A stretch of DNA of 64,000 bases from Burkholderiales bacterium. GTDB lineage: Bacteria > Pseudomonadota > Gammaproteobacteria > Burkholderiales > Burkholderiaceae_C. The notes under the pieces are model-generated. The model did no database searches and was not told the DNA's origin. It saw only the letters and a list, made by a program, of their open reading frames with translations. The stretch's first letter is position 1; each line of letters opens with the position of its first letter. The stretch is from assembly GCA_016191525.1 (NCBI GenBank), contig JACPOK010000019.1, positions 310,001 through 374,000 of the forward strand, given 5' to 3'. The translations under genes and the position numbers were made by a program. Shown piece by piece: positions 1-8,712 of this stretch.

Positions 1-1092
1 ACCATTGCTGCGGGCGCCGGCACGGACACCATCTCCCTGGCAGAAGCCTCGGTTCAGGGTATCGCCGCCAGCCAGACCAACCTGACCGGGTTTGAAGTTC
101 TGAGCTTGTCCACGGCTACGACAGCTGCCGGCGTCTATACGCCTGGGGCCTTTGGCGGCGCTACGGGTCTGACCGAGACTGTTGCCAGTGCATTTGCGCA
201 CACCGTGAATTACGGTTCCGGCACAGGCACGCTGACCTTTGGCGGCGCTCAGACTGGCGCCACGGTCACGGTGAATGCTTCGGGCTCGGCCTCTACCGAC
301 GCGCTGACGCTGACGCTGGGTGGCTTCGCTCACACTGCCAACATCGCTTCGACGGGTTTCGAAACCATCAACATGTCGTCGGGCACGGCAGCCAATACCA
401 TCGGCACCATCACGATGGCCAACACGGCTGCGAATGAAACGCTGAACATCACGGGTGCCCTGAACCTGAATGTTGGCGTGATCACTGCCGATACCGTCAA
501 CGCTGGCACCTTCGCGGGCTCCCTGGTGATGACCACGGGCACGACCGCCGCTGGCGGCGCAGGCGTTGCTATCACCGGTGGTACCGCCAACGACACGCTG
601 TTCGGCAGCGCTGGCGCTGACGTGATCCTGGGTGGCGCCGGCAACGACCGTGTCGTCACTGGCACGGGCGCTGACGTGAACACGCTGGGCGCGGGTACTG
701 ACACCTATGTGCTCAACGGTACGGCTCAGTACTTCTTCACGGACTCACTGGCCACTACCGCTGGTATGGACTCGATTACCGACTTCGTGGTCGGCTCCGA
801 CAAAATCGCTCTGGTCAACACCGGTACGGCTGTGACGTCGGTGATCGTGACGGCAGTCACCATTGCCACGGCTGCTGACGTCGCTACCCTGTTGACGGCA
901 ATCAACAACAGCGTTGCCGCGAGCGCCGGTGCGGTCGAGCAAGTTGGCCTGATCACGGTGTCCGGTGGCCTGATGGCTGGTACATACCTGCTGATCAACG
1001 ACAACGCAAATGCTGCTGCGGCTGCCGATACGCTGGTGAACATCACTGGCGTGACGGGCACTGTGACCGCTAACGACTTCGTGTTCGTTTAA
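1..1092 (+). CDS. S-layer/RTX-like surface protein, C-terminal part (5' end outside window)
   Basis: The frame is open from base 1, so only the last 363 codons are present. The protein is rich in Thr, Ala and Gly. It has calcium-binding RTX-type nonapeptides around GGAGNDR (near base 640), then a C-terminal region with ITDFVVGSDKI and a hydrophobic end DFVFV. That ending is typical of type I secretion substrates, whose uncleaved signal is C-terminal. It is clearly paralogous to the complete protein at 10330-12657: both contain YTPGAFGGAT, an ITDFV.G.DKI block and a DFVF end. The inferred role is an exported surface-layer or adhesin protein, carried by the type I system at 13379-19620. A Rho-independent terminator follows. 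Confidence 0.8.
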   Translation, partial: TIAAGAGTDTISLAEASVQGIAASQTNLTGFEVLSLSTATTAAGVYTPGAFGGATGLTETVASAFAHTVNYGSGTGTLTFGGAQTGATVTVNASGSASTDALTLTLGGFAHTANIASTGFETINMSSGTAANTIGTITMANTAANETLNITGALNLNVGVITADTVNAGTFAGSLVMTTGTTAAGGAGVAITGGTANDTLFGSAGADVILGGAGNDRVVTGTGADVNTLGAGTDTYVLNGTAQYFFTDSLATTAGMDSITDFVVGSDKIALVNTGTAVTSVIVTAVTIATAADVATLLTAINNSVAASAGAVEQVGLITVSGGLMAGTYLLINDNANAAAAADTLVNITGVTGTVTANDFVFV

Positions 1093-1108
1093 TACGACCG
1101 AGGTCGGA

Positions 1109-1168
1109 GCCTGCCTTAACCGGCAGGCGTCTGCAAAAAACCCGCCCCGCAAGGGCGGGTTTTTTTTT
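1109..1168 (+). terminator. Rho-independent terminator behind the first S-layer-like gene
   Basis: Two adjacent hairpins follow the stop codon. The first is GCCTGCC (1109-1115) pairing with GGCAGGC (1122-1128). The second is CCCGCCC (1141-1147) pairing with GGGCGGG (1153-1159), with an A-run before it and a run of nine T from 1160. The second is a textbook intrinsic terminator. It separates the highly expressed-looking surface protein gene from the glycosyltransferase gene at 1202. Confidence 0.9.
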
Positions 1169-1201
1169 AATGAATGGCATCAAGCCACTCAACTCACGCT
1201 C

Positions 1202-4200
1202 ATGAAATCACAATCCCGGATTGACGAAGCACTGGCCCATCTCGGGCGCGGAGAGATAACCGCAGCCATTGAAGCCTTTCGGACGGCGTTGGCGGTAGAC
1301 CCTGATCGGGCCGATGCCTGGAACAACCTGGGCGTGCTGCTCAAGGATCGCGCTCCCGTATCCGAACGGATTGTTTGCTATCAACGGGCTGTCACCCTGC
1401 AACCACAGTCCCCCCAGTTTCAAACCAATCTTGCAAGTGCGCTGCTCCTGGCGGGGCGCTTCGAAGACGCAAGGATGCATTCCCAGCTGGCAGTCGAACG
1501 CGATCCGCGCAGCGCGGCGGCTTGGTTCAACCTTGGGCACGCGTCGCACAACCTGCAACTCTTTGACGCCGCGCGGGAAGCTTTCACCAAAACAGTGGAC
1601 CTCGACCCGCGTAACGTGGAAGCGTGGCTTTCGCTGGGGACCGCGCATCTCGCGTTGTCCTCCTATGAGCGCGCAAGAAATTCGTTCAATCAGGCGGAGA
1701 TATTGGCGCCAGACAGTGCGCTAGCTAAAATGTGGGCCGTTCGCGGCAGGATGGAGGTAGCGGACTGGAGCCGTTTCGCTGAGGACAGCGCTAGTTCCGA
1801 GCGGTCGGCCAGGTCCGGACTAGCCGTGCTGCATCCATTCAGCCTGCTCGCAAACCCACGCCTTACCGGGGGCGACCACTTGAAGGCTGCCGCTGCTTAT
1901 GCGGCAGCGGAATTTGCATCCGAATTCGCCAGCCCTTCGCCACGGCGCGTGAGAACGCCCCGGCAACAACCCAGGGTTGGCTACCTCGCCGCCGACTTGC
2001 GCGACCACGTCATCGGTCGCCTCATGGCGCCCGTGCTCCAGGAAAGCGCTCACCGCCAGCACGAAGTCTTTATATTCGATGCCTGGGGCGGCCCCAACCC
2101 CCTCAAAGCAGCACTTCAGCCGCATGTGACGGCGTGGCGGGAAGTGGGTGGGCTTTCTACGGCCGACATTGCAAACCTGATCGCAGAAGATGAAATCGAC
2201 ATCCTCGTCGACTTGGCAGGCTTTACGGGGCTTGGCCGCACTGGGGCCCTTGCCCTGCGGCCGGCTCCAGTTCAGGTTAATTTTCTGGGCTACCCCGGAA
2301 CATTAGGCGACGCCCGGCTTGCCGACTATCTGATCTGCGATCCTGTCACCGTGCCCGCCGCCTTCGGAGCCCACTTCGCCGAGAAACTGGCATGGCTTTC
2401 CGCCGGCGTGATCCCGCCCGCCATTTCCACGCATTCTTCAGCGACGGCAAGCCGCAGGGCCAGCGGACTGCCCCGCGATGCCATCGTCCTGGCTGCCCTG
2501 CACTCCGCACCCAAGCTCAATCCGGACATCTTTTCAGGATGGATGAGCATCCTGCAGAAGGTGCCCAATGCAGTGCTGTGGCTGCTTTCCAGGTCTGACG
2601 ACATGGAAGAGCGACTGCGAGAGGAGGCCAGGAAATTGGGCATCGAAGCAGGGCGACTGGTCTTCTTTCGTGCCATGCCTTACCCGCAATACATGGCCAC
2701 GCTAGCCAGCGCAGATTTGTTTCTGGACTCCCAGCCCTATGGCGCGGGAGGAACCGCGGCGGATGCGCTAGCAGTGGGGCTGCCATTGGTGACGGAGCTT
2801 GGGGGCACTTTTGCCGGCCGAATGGCCGCTGCATCGTGCGTGGCCGCCGAAGTGCCTGAATGTGTGGCCTCTTCCCGAACCCAATACATGTCCCGCGCCC
2901 TCGAGTTGTGCCGCGACCACGATCTGCGACGTGATCTGAGGACGCGCCTGCTCGCCTTCGCTACCAACGCCAACCGCAGGGTGTCTGCGTTCGCCGCAGA
3001 ACTCGACGCGCTTTTCGCGCTGATGTGGCAGCGCTATCTGGCCAAGGCGGCGCCAGCGAATATAGGGCCCGTTTCCGCCGAAGGCATTTTTCACCAGGCA
3101 TTGTCCTTGTGGCGAGCGGGAGAGAAGGTCGACGCGATTTCCTTCTTGCGGCACGCTTGCGCACTCGGTCCTCATAACGCCGCATACCCCGCCAACCTGG
3201 CTTCGGCCCTGACTGAAATGGGCGATTTTCCTGCAGCTTCCCAAGCCGCAATGGACGCTCTGCGCATTGACCCTGAGCGCGCGGAAAGCTGGCATGGGTT
3301 TGGCAACATCCACGCCAAACAGTCGCGCTGGACCGAAGCGGCACAAGCGTACGAACGGGCGGCTCAGCTCAAGCCGGAACTGCCCAACTGCGACCAGATC
3401 GTTGCGCAAGCATGGGCAATGGCGGGGGAGCCGGCCAAGGCTTTGCACTGGTATGCACGTGTCGCGTCGGGGGCGTTGGGGCGAGAAGACCCGGAGGTGA
3501 TGACAGCGGTAGCGGGCCTGCTGGCCCGGTCCAACAAAATCGACGAACCGCTGACGTTGTATGCCGCCGTGGCCCAGGCCTTGCCCGAAAATGCCGCCGC
3601 CCAGAGCAATCTGGGAATTGCCTACCAGGCGATGGGGCGGCACACGGAGGCGATTGAGTGCTATCAACGGGCCTTGGCCTTGTCACCGGAAATCGCCGGA
3701 ACCTGGACGAACCTTATCGTGTCGCTGAACTACTCGGCTGAGCACGGGCCGCTCGCAGTCAAGTCGGCCGCCGAGGCTTTCAATAGAAATGTCGCTGCGC
3801 CGCTCTTCGACGGCCGATCGCACCCGAACAACCGTGACGAGCAACGGCCGTTGCGGGTGGGCTATGTCTCCCCGGACTTCCGTCGCCATGCGGTGGCATA
3901 TTTCGCCTTACCCCTGATCGAGGGCCACACGCGCCAGGTGGAAGTAACGTGCTACCACAGCCATGCCCAGTTCGACGACTGGACGGACCGCTTCCGCAAA
4001 GCATCCACAACTTGGGTGGACTGCCACGGTTGGACCGACGAGGCGCTCGCCGAAAAAATTAGAGCTGACCGTATCGATGTCCTGGTGGACCTTGCCGGCC
4101 ACACCGAGAACAATCGACTGCTCGCCTTCGCCCGCAAGCCCGCGCCGGTGCAGGTGACTTGGCTGGGCTATGTCACCACCACCGGCGTGTCGGCTATTGA

Positions 4201-4945
4201 CTGGCGCATGACCTACCCCGATGCCGACCCTGACGGCGTGGACGCCGACTATTCAGAAAAGCTGTGGCGCCTCGACAGCGGTATGTGGGGCTACCGACCG
4301 CTAGATGGCATGCCTACCGTGGCGCCTGCACCACATCTGCGCAAAGGCCATGTCACCTTCGGACATTTCAACCGCTTCACCAAGGTGTCGCAGCAGGCAC
4401 TGGCCTGCTGGGCCGACATCTTGACGCAGGTTCCCGGATCGCGGCTGGTCGTCAGCCTGCCGCCGGGCCAGACGCGCCAGCAGGTGGCGCGGTTCTTCGA
4501 GGAACGCGGCGTGGCGGCCAGCCGCATCGATGCCTGCGACAAGATGCCGCACCCCGACTTCTGGGCCTTGCATCACGAAGTCGATATCGCTCTCGACCCC
4601 TTCCCCTTCAATGGCGGTACCACCAGTTACGAGACGCTGTGGCTGGGCGTGCCTCTCGTCACGTGCACTGGTGGCCCGGGGAGTTTTGCCCCGCGGTTTT
4701 CTAGTCGGATGGGCGCAGCCCTGCTGAAGGCCCTGGACCTACCGGAACTCGTAGGTACAGCCCCTGATGACTATGTGTGCATCGCTGTGGCCCTGGCCCA
4801 GGATTCAGGGCGCATGTGCCGGCTGCGCAGCGAACTGCGGCCGCGCATGGCCGCGTCACAGCTGCTGGACGAACCTTTGCACGCACGCGGAGTGGAGGCG
4901 GCCTATCGAGCGATGTGGAGGCAGTGGTGCGCGAATCCCCGATAA
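1202..4945 (+). CDS. Tandem two-headed SPINDLY/OGT-type (GT41) glycosyltransferase with TPR repeats
   Basis: The 1247 residues contain two complete TPR-plus-GT41 units in a row. TPRs span about residues 1-190 and 620-845; catalytic regions span about 258-610 and 885-1240. Each half has the RVGY start with a downstream His (H269 and H896), an LVDLAG.T block followed by RPAPVQV or KPAPVQV, a Lys in the sugar-nucleotide region, and a GGT(A/S) segment near the C-terminus. These match O-GlcNAc/O-fucose transferase family landmarks. GT41 enzymes modify Ser/Thr of cytoplasmic proteins, so a role in glycosylating the neighbouring Thr-rich surface proteins before export is inferred. Bacterial members usually have a single catalytic region. 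Sugar donor and target are unknown. Confidence 0.85.
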   Translation: MKSQSRIDEALAHLGRGEITAAIEAFRTALAVDPDRADAWNNLGVLLKDRAPVSERIVCYQRAVTLQPQSPQFQTNLASALLLAGRFEDARMHSQLAVERDPRSAAAWFNLGHASHNLQLFDAAREAFTKTVDLDPRNVEAWLSLGTAHLALSSYERARNSFNQAEILAPDSALAKMWAVRGRMEVADWSRFAEDSASSERSARSGLAVLHPFSLLANPRLTGGDHLKAAAAYAAAEFASEFASPSPRRVRTPRQQPRVGYLAADLRDHVIGRLMAPVLQESAHRQHEVFIFDAWGGPNPLKAALQPHVTAWREVGGLSTADIANLIAEDEIDILVDLAGFTGLGRTGALALRPAPVQVNFLGYPGTLGDARLADYLICDPVTVPAAFGAHFAEKLAWLSAGVIPPAISTHSSATASRRASGLPRDAIVLAALHSAPKLNPDIFSGWMSILQKVPNAVLWLLSRSDDMEERLREEARKLGIEAGRLVFFRAMPYPQYMATLASADLFLDSQPYGAGGTAADALAVGLPLVTELGGTFAGRMAAASCVAAEVPECVASSRTQYMSRALELCRDHDLRRDLRTRLLAFATNANRRVSAFAAELDALFALMWQRYLAKAAPANIGPVSAEGIFHQALSLWRAGEKVDAISFLRHACALGPHNAAYPANLASALTEMGDFPAASQAAMDALRIDPERAESWHGFGNIHAKQSRWTEAAQAYERAAQLKPELPNCDQIVAQAWAMAGEPAKALHWYARVASGALGREDPEVMTAVAGLLARSNKIDEPLTLYAAVAQALPENAAAQSNLGIAYQAMGRHTEAIECYQRALALSPEIAGTWTNLIVSLNYSAEHGPLAVKSAAEAFNRNVAAPLFDGRSHPNNRDEQRPLRVGYVSPDFRRHAVAYFALPLIEGHTRQVEVTCYHSHAQFDDWTDRFRKASTTWVDCHGWTDEALAEKIRADRIDVLVDLAGHTENNRLLAFARKPAPVQVTWLGYVTTTGVSAIDWRMTYPDADPDGVDADYSEKLWRLDSGMWGYRPLDGMPTVAPAPHLRKGHVTFGHFNRFTKVSQQALACWADILTQVPGSRLVVSLPPGQTRQQVARFFEERGVAASRIDACDKMPHPDFWALHHEVDIALDPFPFNGGTTSYETLWLGVPLVTCTGGPGSFAPRFSSRMGAALLKALDLPELVGTAPDDYVCIAVALAQDSGRMCRLRSELRPRMAASQLLDEPLHARGVEAAYRAMWRQWCANPR

Positions 4946-4952
4946 TTCCATC

Positions 4953-5552
4953 ATGGCGACCTTTCTTCATGTGGGCTGTGGCCCCAAACACAAAAACGAA
5001 ACCACTCCGGGTTTCAACACCGGCAACTGGACCGAAACGCGGCTGGATATCGATGCTGCCGTCATGCCCGATGTGGTCGGCACGATGACGGATATGTCGG
5101 CGGTGCCCACAGGCAGCGTGCAGGCTGTTTTCTCCAGCCACAACATCGAGCATCTTTATCCGCATGAGGTGGGGATGGCGCTGACTGAATTCATGCGCGT
5201 GCTTGACGATGACGGGTTCGCCGTCATCACCTGCCCGGATCTGCTGTCCGTGTGTGCCCTGGTGGCGCAGGACCGACTTACCGAGCCGGCCTACAACTCG
5301 CCCGCGGGCCCGATCGCCCCGATCGACATTCTGTACGGCCATCGCCCGCCCATGGCTCGGGGGAACCTCTATATGGCGCATCGCTGCGGCTTTACCCAGA
5401 AGGTGCTGGACGCAACGTTGCGTGCGGCTGGTTTTAAGGTAGTGGCCAGCATGGCGCGGGCACAGGTGTTTGACCTGTGGGCCCTGGCTTGCAAGCGGGA
5501 GCTTCCCGAAGCCGAGCTGCGCGCGCTGGCTCTCCAGCATTTCCCCGGCTGA
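4953..5552 (+). CDS. Class I SAM-dependent methyltransferase
   Basis: The 199-residue protein begins with the SAM-binding glycine motif HVGCGP (residues 5-10) and continues with DIDAA, SSHNIEHLYPHEV and a VLDDDGFAVITCPD strand. This is the pattern of small methyltransferases of the SAM-binding type often found in polysaccharide or glycan loci. The ATG at 4953 lies 7 bases past the stop of the GT41 gene, so the two are probably co-transcribed. A role in methylating a sugar or surface-protein glycan is inferred from context only. Confidence 0.75.
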   Translation: MATFLHVGCGPKHKNETTPGFNTGNWTETRLDIDAAVMPDVVGTMTDMSAVPTGSVQAVFSSHNIEHLYPHEVGMALTEFMRVLDDDGFAVITCPDLLSVCALVAQDRLTEPAYNSPAGPIAPIDILYGHRPPMARGNLYMAHRCGFTQKVLDATLRAAGFKVVASMARAQVFDLWALACKRELPEAELRALALQHFPG

Positions 5553-5571
5553 TTCGCGGGCAGCGCTATCG

Positions 5572-6831
5572 ATGCGCATTCTATTCATCCACCAGAATTT
5601 TCCGGGGCAGTTCAAGCACCTCGCGCCGGCGCTTGTCCAGCGCGGCCATGAGGTCATCGCATTCACCATGCAGCACGGCGCCCCTGCGCAACTGAACGGG
5701 GTGCGACTGGTCGCCTACCAGCCAGCGCGCGGCAGCACGCCGCACATCCACCCTTGGCTCGCCGACTTCGAGACCAAGACCATTCGCGGGGAAGCGGCGT
5801 TCCGCGCCGCCGCCGACCTGAAGGCCCAAGGCTACGAGCCCGACGTCATCGTCGCCCACCCCGGCTGGGGCGAGAGCCTGTTCCTGAAGGACGTGTGGCC
5901 CAAAGCCCGGCTGGGCATCTATTGCGAGTTCTTCTACAAGAGCGAAGGGGCTGACCTGGACTTCGACCCCGAGTTTCCACCGGACAGCGAAACCGCGGCC
6001 TGCCAGATGCGGCTGAAGAACATCAACAACCTGCTTCACTTCGAAGTGGCGGATGCGGGGCTGGCCCCCACGGCCTGGCAGGCCGGCACATTTCCGGAAC
6101 CTTTCCGCAGCCGGATATCAGTGGTGCACGACGGCATCGACACGCAGGCGCTGCGCCCCAACCCGGGTGTTTCCCTGTCGCTGAACGGGCAGTTGACGCT
6201 GACGCGAAGCGACGAAGTGGTGACCTTCGTCAACCGCAACCTGGAGCCTTACCGCGGCTATCACACGTTCGTGCGCGCACTGCCGCAGTTGCTGCGCGAG
6301 CGTCCGGCGGCACGGGTGCTGATTGTCGGCGCCGAGGGGCGCGGTTACGGCAAGCAGCCCCCCGGAGGCGCCACTTGGCGCCAGACCTTCCTGGATGAAG
6401 TGAAGCCGCAGATGACGACCGACGAGCTGGGCCGCATTTTCTTTTTGGGCAGCATCCCGTACGAGCAGTTCGTGCCGCTGCTGCAGCTGTCTTCGGTGCA
6501 CGTCTACCTGACCTATCCGTTCGTGCTGAGCTGGAGCCTGCTGGAGGCGGCGAGCGTGGGCTGCGCCATCGTGGCCAGCGACACCCAGCCGGTGCGCGAG
6601 GCCATACGGCATGGCGAGACCGGGCGCCTGGTTTCGTTCTTCGACCCCAGCGCGCTCGCAAGCGAAATCGGCGCACTCCTCGGCGACCCCGCGGCGCGGC
6701 AGCGGCTGGGCGCGCAGGCACGGGCCGAGACGATCGCCAGGTTTGACCTGCGCACCCACTGCCTGCCCGGCCAGGTGGCTTGGGTGGAAGGCCTGGTGGA
6801 CCATGGCAACCATGCAGCGCTACAAAAATAA
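5572..6831 (+). CDS. GT4-family glycosyltransferase
   Basis: The 419-residue protein starts MRILFIHQNFPGQFKHLAP, the usual N-terminus of GT4 enzymes with the Glyco_trans_4_3 type of acceptor domain. The C-terminal Rossmann half carries a nucleotide-sugar region including FLGSIPYEQFVPLLQLSSV, SLLEAASVGC and HGETGRLV, as in glycosyltransferases group 1. The ATG at 5572 is chosen because the protein starts cleanly there; the frame is open further upstream inside the preceding gene. It lies 19 bases after the methyltransferase gene, in the same apparent operon. Its last codons (ALQK then stop) are provided by a copy of the short interspersed repeat at 6817-6885. Confidence 0.85.
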   Translation: MRILFIHQNFPGQFKHLAPALVQRGHEVIAFTMQHGAPAQLNGVRLVAYQPARGSTPHIHPWLADFETKTIRGEAAFRAAADLKAQGYEPDVIVAHPGWGESLFLKDVWPKARLGIYCEFFYKSEGADLDFDPEFPPDSETAACQMRLKNINNLLHFEVADAGLAPTAWQAGTFPEPFRSRISVVHDGIDTQALRPNPGVSLSLNGQLTLTRSDEVVTFVNRNLEPYRGYHTFVRALPQLLRERPAARVLIVGAEGRGYGKQPPGGATWRQTFLDEVKPQMTTDELGRIFFLGSIPYEQFVPLLQLSSVHVYLTYPFVLSWSLLEAASVGCAIVASDTQPVREAIRHGETGRLVSFFDPSALASEIGALLGDPAARQRLGAQARAETIARFDLRTHCLPGQVAWVEGLVDHGNHAALQK

Positions 6832-6885
6832 TAGCGCCTCGCGCTTGCCTGGCGCGCTTCACAGCCATTTTTCCCTCTGAAAATG
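6817..6885 (+). repeat. Short interspersed repeat, copy A (junction of two genes)
   Basis: This roughly 69-bp element begins GCGCTACAAAAATAATAGCG and ends CCATTTTTCCCTCTG before AATG. It closely matches the copy at 63472-63542, sharing GCTACAAAAA, AGCGCCTC, CGCTTG and CCATTTT-CCCTCTG. It supplies the 3' end of the GT4 gene and the DNA just upstream of the next gene, whose ATG is at 6883. Confidence 0.7.
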
Positions 6886-8694
6886 AGTGTGGAAGCCGCA
6901 CTGGAGCAGCGCGAGGCGGGCCGCCATGCCGAGGCCGCCGCCGGCTTGCGCGCTTGGCTTTCCGCGCATCCCCGGGATGCGCAGGCCCATGCGCACCTCG
7001 CGCAAGTGCTTTCGCTGGCGCAACAGCACGATGCGGCACGCGGAGCAATCAACGGCGCGCTGTCGCTGGGCCCCGATGACCCGGTGGTCCTGCGCAACCA
7101 CGCGCGGCTGCTGCTGCGTGAGCGCAAGCAGGGCGAGGCGGTGCAGGCCGCCACGGCCGCCTGGGAGGCCGCGCCTGAAGACCCTGAAAACCAGGTTGTC
7201 CTGGCCTCGGCGCTGGGGCCGCAGGAGTCCGGCCGCGCGCTTGCGCTGCTGGCGGCCGCCCTCGCGCGGCGCCCGGCGTTCGCCGAAGCGCTGGCCACGC
7301 GGGCGGTGCTCCACCTGCGTGGCGGCAACGCTGCGATGGCGGTGCAGGACGCCCAGGCCGCCCTCGCGCTCAAGCCGCACCTCACGCAGCTCGTCCCGCT
7401 GCTAGTCCATGCCGCAGGCATGTTGGTGGAGGCCGGGCCAGCCCCTGCATCACTGCGCGCGCTGATGGCGGCGCTGCGGCATGCGCCGCAGGACGCCGGC
7501 GTGCTGCAGTCGATCGCCAACCACTACGCCCGCGAGCAGCGCTGGGCGCAGGCCGAAGAATGGGTGCGCCGCACGCTGCTCGCGACGCCTGGGGAGGTCC
7601 ACGTGATGTGCCAGTTGGCTGCGGTGCTGGACCAGCAGAAGCGCCCCGCGCAGGCGCGGGCGGTTCTGGAGGAAGCTCTTGCCGCCCACCCCGGCCATGC
7701 CATGGTGCTGCACGAAACCGGTGTGCACCTGGGTCTGCAAAAGCAATGGGCGCAGGCCGGGCAGCGGATCCGGCGCGCGCTGCTGGCCCAGCCGGGCTTT
7801 GCGAAGGCCCACGCCAGCCTGGCCGCCTGCCTGAAGGAGCAGGGGCTCTTCGCGCAGGCGGTGGATGAGGCGGAGCGCGCCCTGCACCTGTCGCCCGGCA
7901 TGGAAGAGGCGCAAATCGTCTTTTGCGAAGCGCTCTACGCCTTCAGCCGCGCGGACCCGTCCGCCGCCAGGGTGATCGCGTTGCGTGCCAGTGAGGCCTT
8001 CAGCGGCGACGCGGTGCTACTGCGCGGCATCGCCGGCATCCTGGGGGATCGCGCGGGCGAGGGCGGCGAGGCGGGGTTCACCAAGCTCCTGTTCAATCGT
8101 TTCGCGCCCGACTTCGACGCCACCGTGCAGGGCCTGGGCTATGACATGCCCTTGCGCATCGCCACTTTGCTTGGCTTGTCAGCCATGGGGGAGAGCCGCA
8201 GCCTCGATGTGCTGGACGCTGGCTGCGGCACCGGCTTGTGTGGCGAATATCTGCGCCCCGTGGCCCGCGTGCTCACGGGTGTGGACCTGTCAGCCCGGAT
8301 GATTGCCCTGGCGCGCGCGAAAGGCCTGCACGACTTCCTGCATGAACAGGACCTGGCCGCCTTCATGCTGGAGCGCGCGCAGGCGTTCGACCTTGTGGTG
8401 GCGGCCGACGTCCTGCCGTATGTCGGCGAGGTGGCGCAGACGTTGCGCGCCGCGGCAAACGCATTGCGCGCCGGCGGCAGACTGGCCTTTTCGGCGGAGC
8501 GGATGCAGGACCAGGATGCGCAAGCCACATTCGCGCTCAGGCCCAGTGGGCGCTACCAGCATGCGCGGGATTACCTCGTGCGCTGTTGCGAGGCGGCCGG
8601 GCTGGCCGTCATGGGAGTGGAGACCTGCGCGTTCAGGCAGGAGTACGGCAAGCCCGTCTGGGCTTGGGTCGTGCTGGCGGCAAAACCCGGCTGA
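6883..8694 (+). CDS. TPR-repeat protein with C-terminal SAM methyltransferase domain
   Basis: The 603-residue protein has N-terminal tetratricopeptide repeats (about 1-360) followed by a class I methyltransferase domain. The latter has LDAGCGTG and GVDLSARM near residues 445-470 and FDLVVAADVLPYVG downstream. It is a paralogue of the convergent gene 8701-10254, with the same domain order and near-identical SAM-motif wording. Its position between a GT4 enzyme and an S-layer protein suggests it acts on the exported protein or its glycan, but the methyl acceptor is unknown. The TPRs may bring the substrate to the enzyme. Confidence 0.8.
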   Translation: MSVEAALEQREAGRHAEAAAGLRAWLSAHPRDAQAHAHLAQVLSLAQQHDAARGAINGALSLGPDDPVVLRNHARLLLRERKQGEAVQAATAAWEAAPEDPENQVVLASALGPQESGRALALLAAALARRPAFAEALATRAVLHLRGGNAAMAVQDAQAALALKPHLTQLVPLLVHAAGMLVEAGPAPASLRALMAALRHAPQDAGVLQSIANHYAREQRWAQAEEWVRRTLLATPGEVHVMCQLAAVLDQQKRPAQARAVLEEALAAHPGHAMVLHETGVHLGLQKQWAQAGQRIRRALLAQPGFAKAHASLAACLKEQGLFAQAVDEAERALHLSPGMEEAQIVFCEALYAFSRADPSAARVIALRASEAFSGDAVLLRGIAGILGDRAGEGGEAGFTKLLFNRFAPDFDATVQGLGYDMPLRIATLLGLSAMGESRSLDVLDAGCGTGLCGEYLRPVARVLTGVDLSARMIALARAKGLHDFLHEQDLAAFMLERAQAFDLVVAADVLPYVGEVAQTLRAAANALRAGGRLAFSAERMQDQDAQATFALRPSGRYQHARDYLVRCCEAAGLAVMGVETCAFRQEYGKPVWAWVVLAAKPG

Positions 8695-8712
8695 AGCCGG
8701 TCAGGCCGGCTT
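8694..8712. terminator. Possible bidirectional terminator between tail-to-tail methyltransferase genes
   Basis: AAGCCGG (8694-8700) and CCGGCTT (8706-8712) form a 7-bp GC-rich stem with a 5-base loop, exactly between the two convergent stop codons and overlapping the second. There is no T-run, so this is a weak call. Confidence 0.3.
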
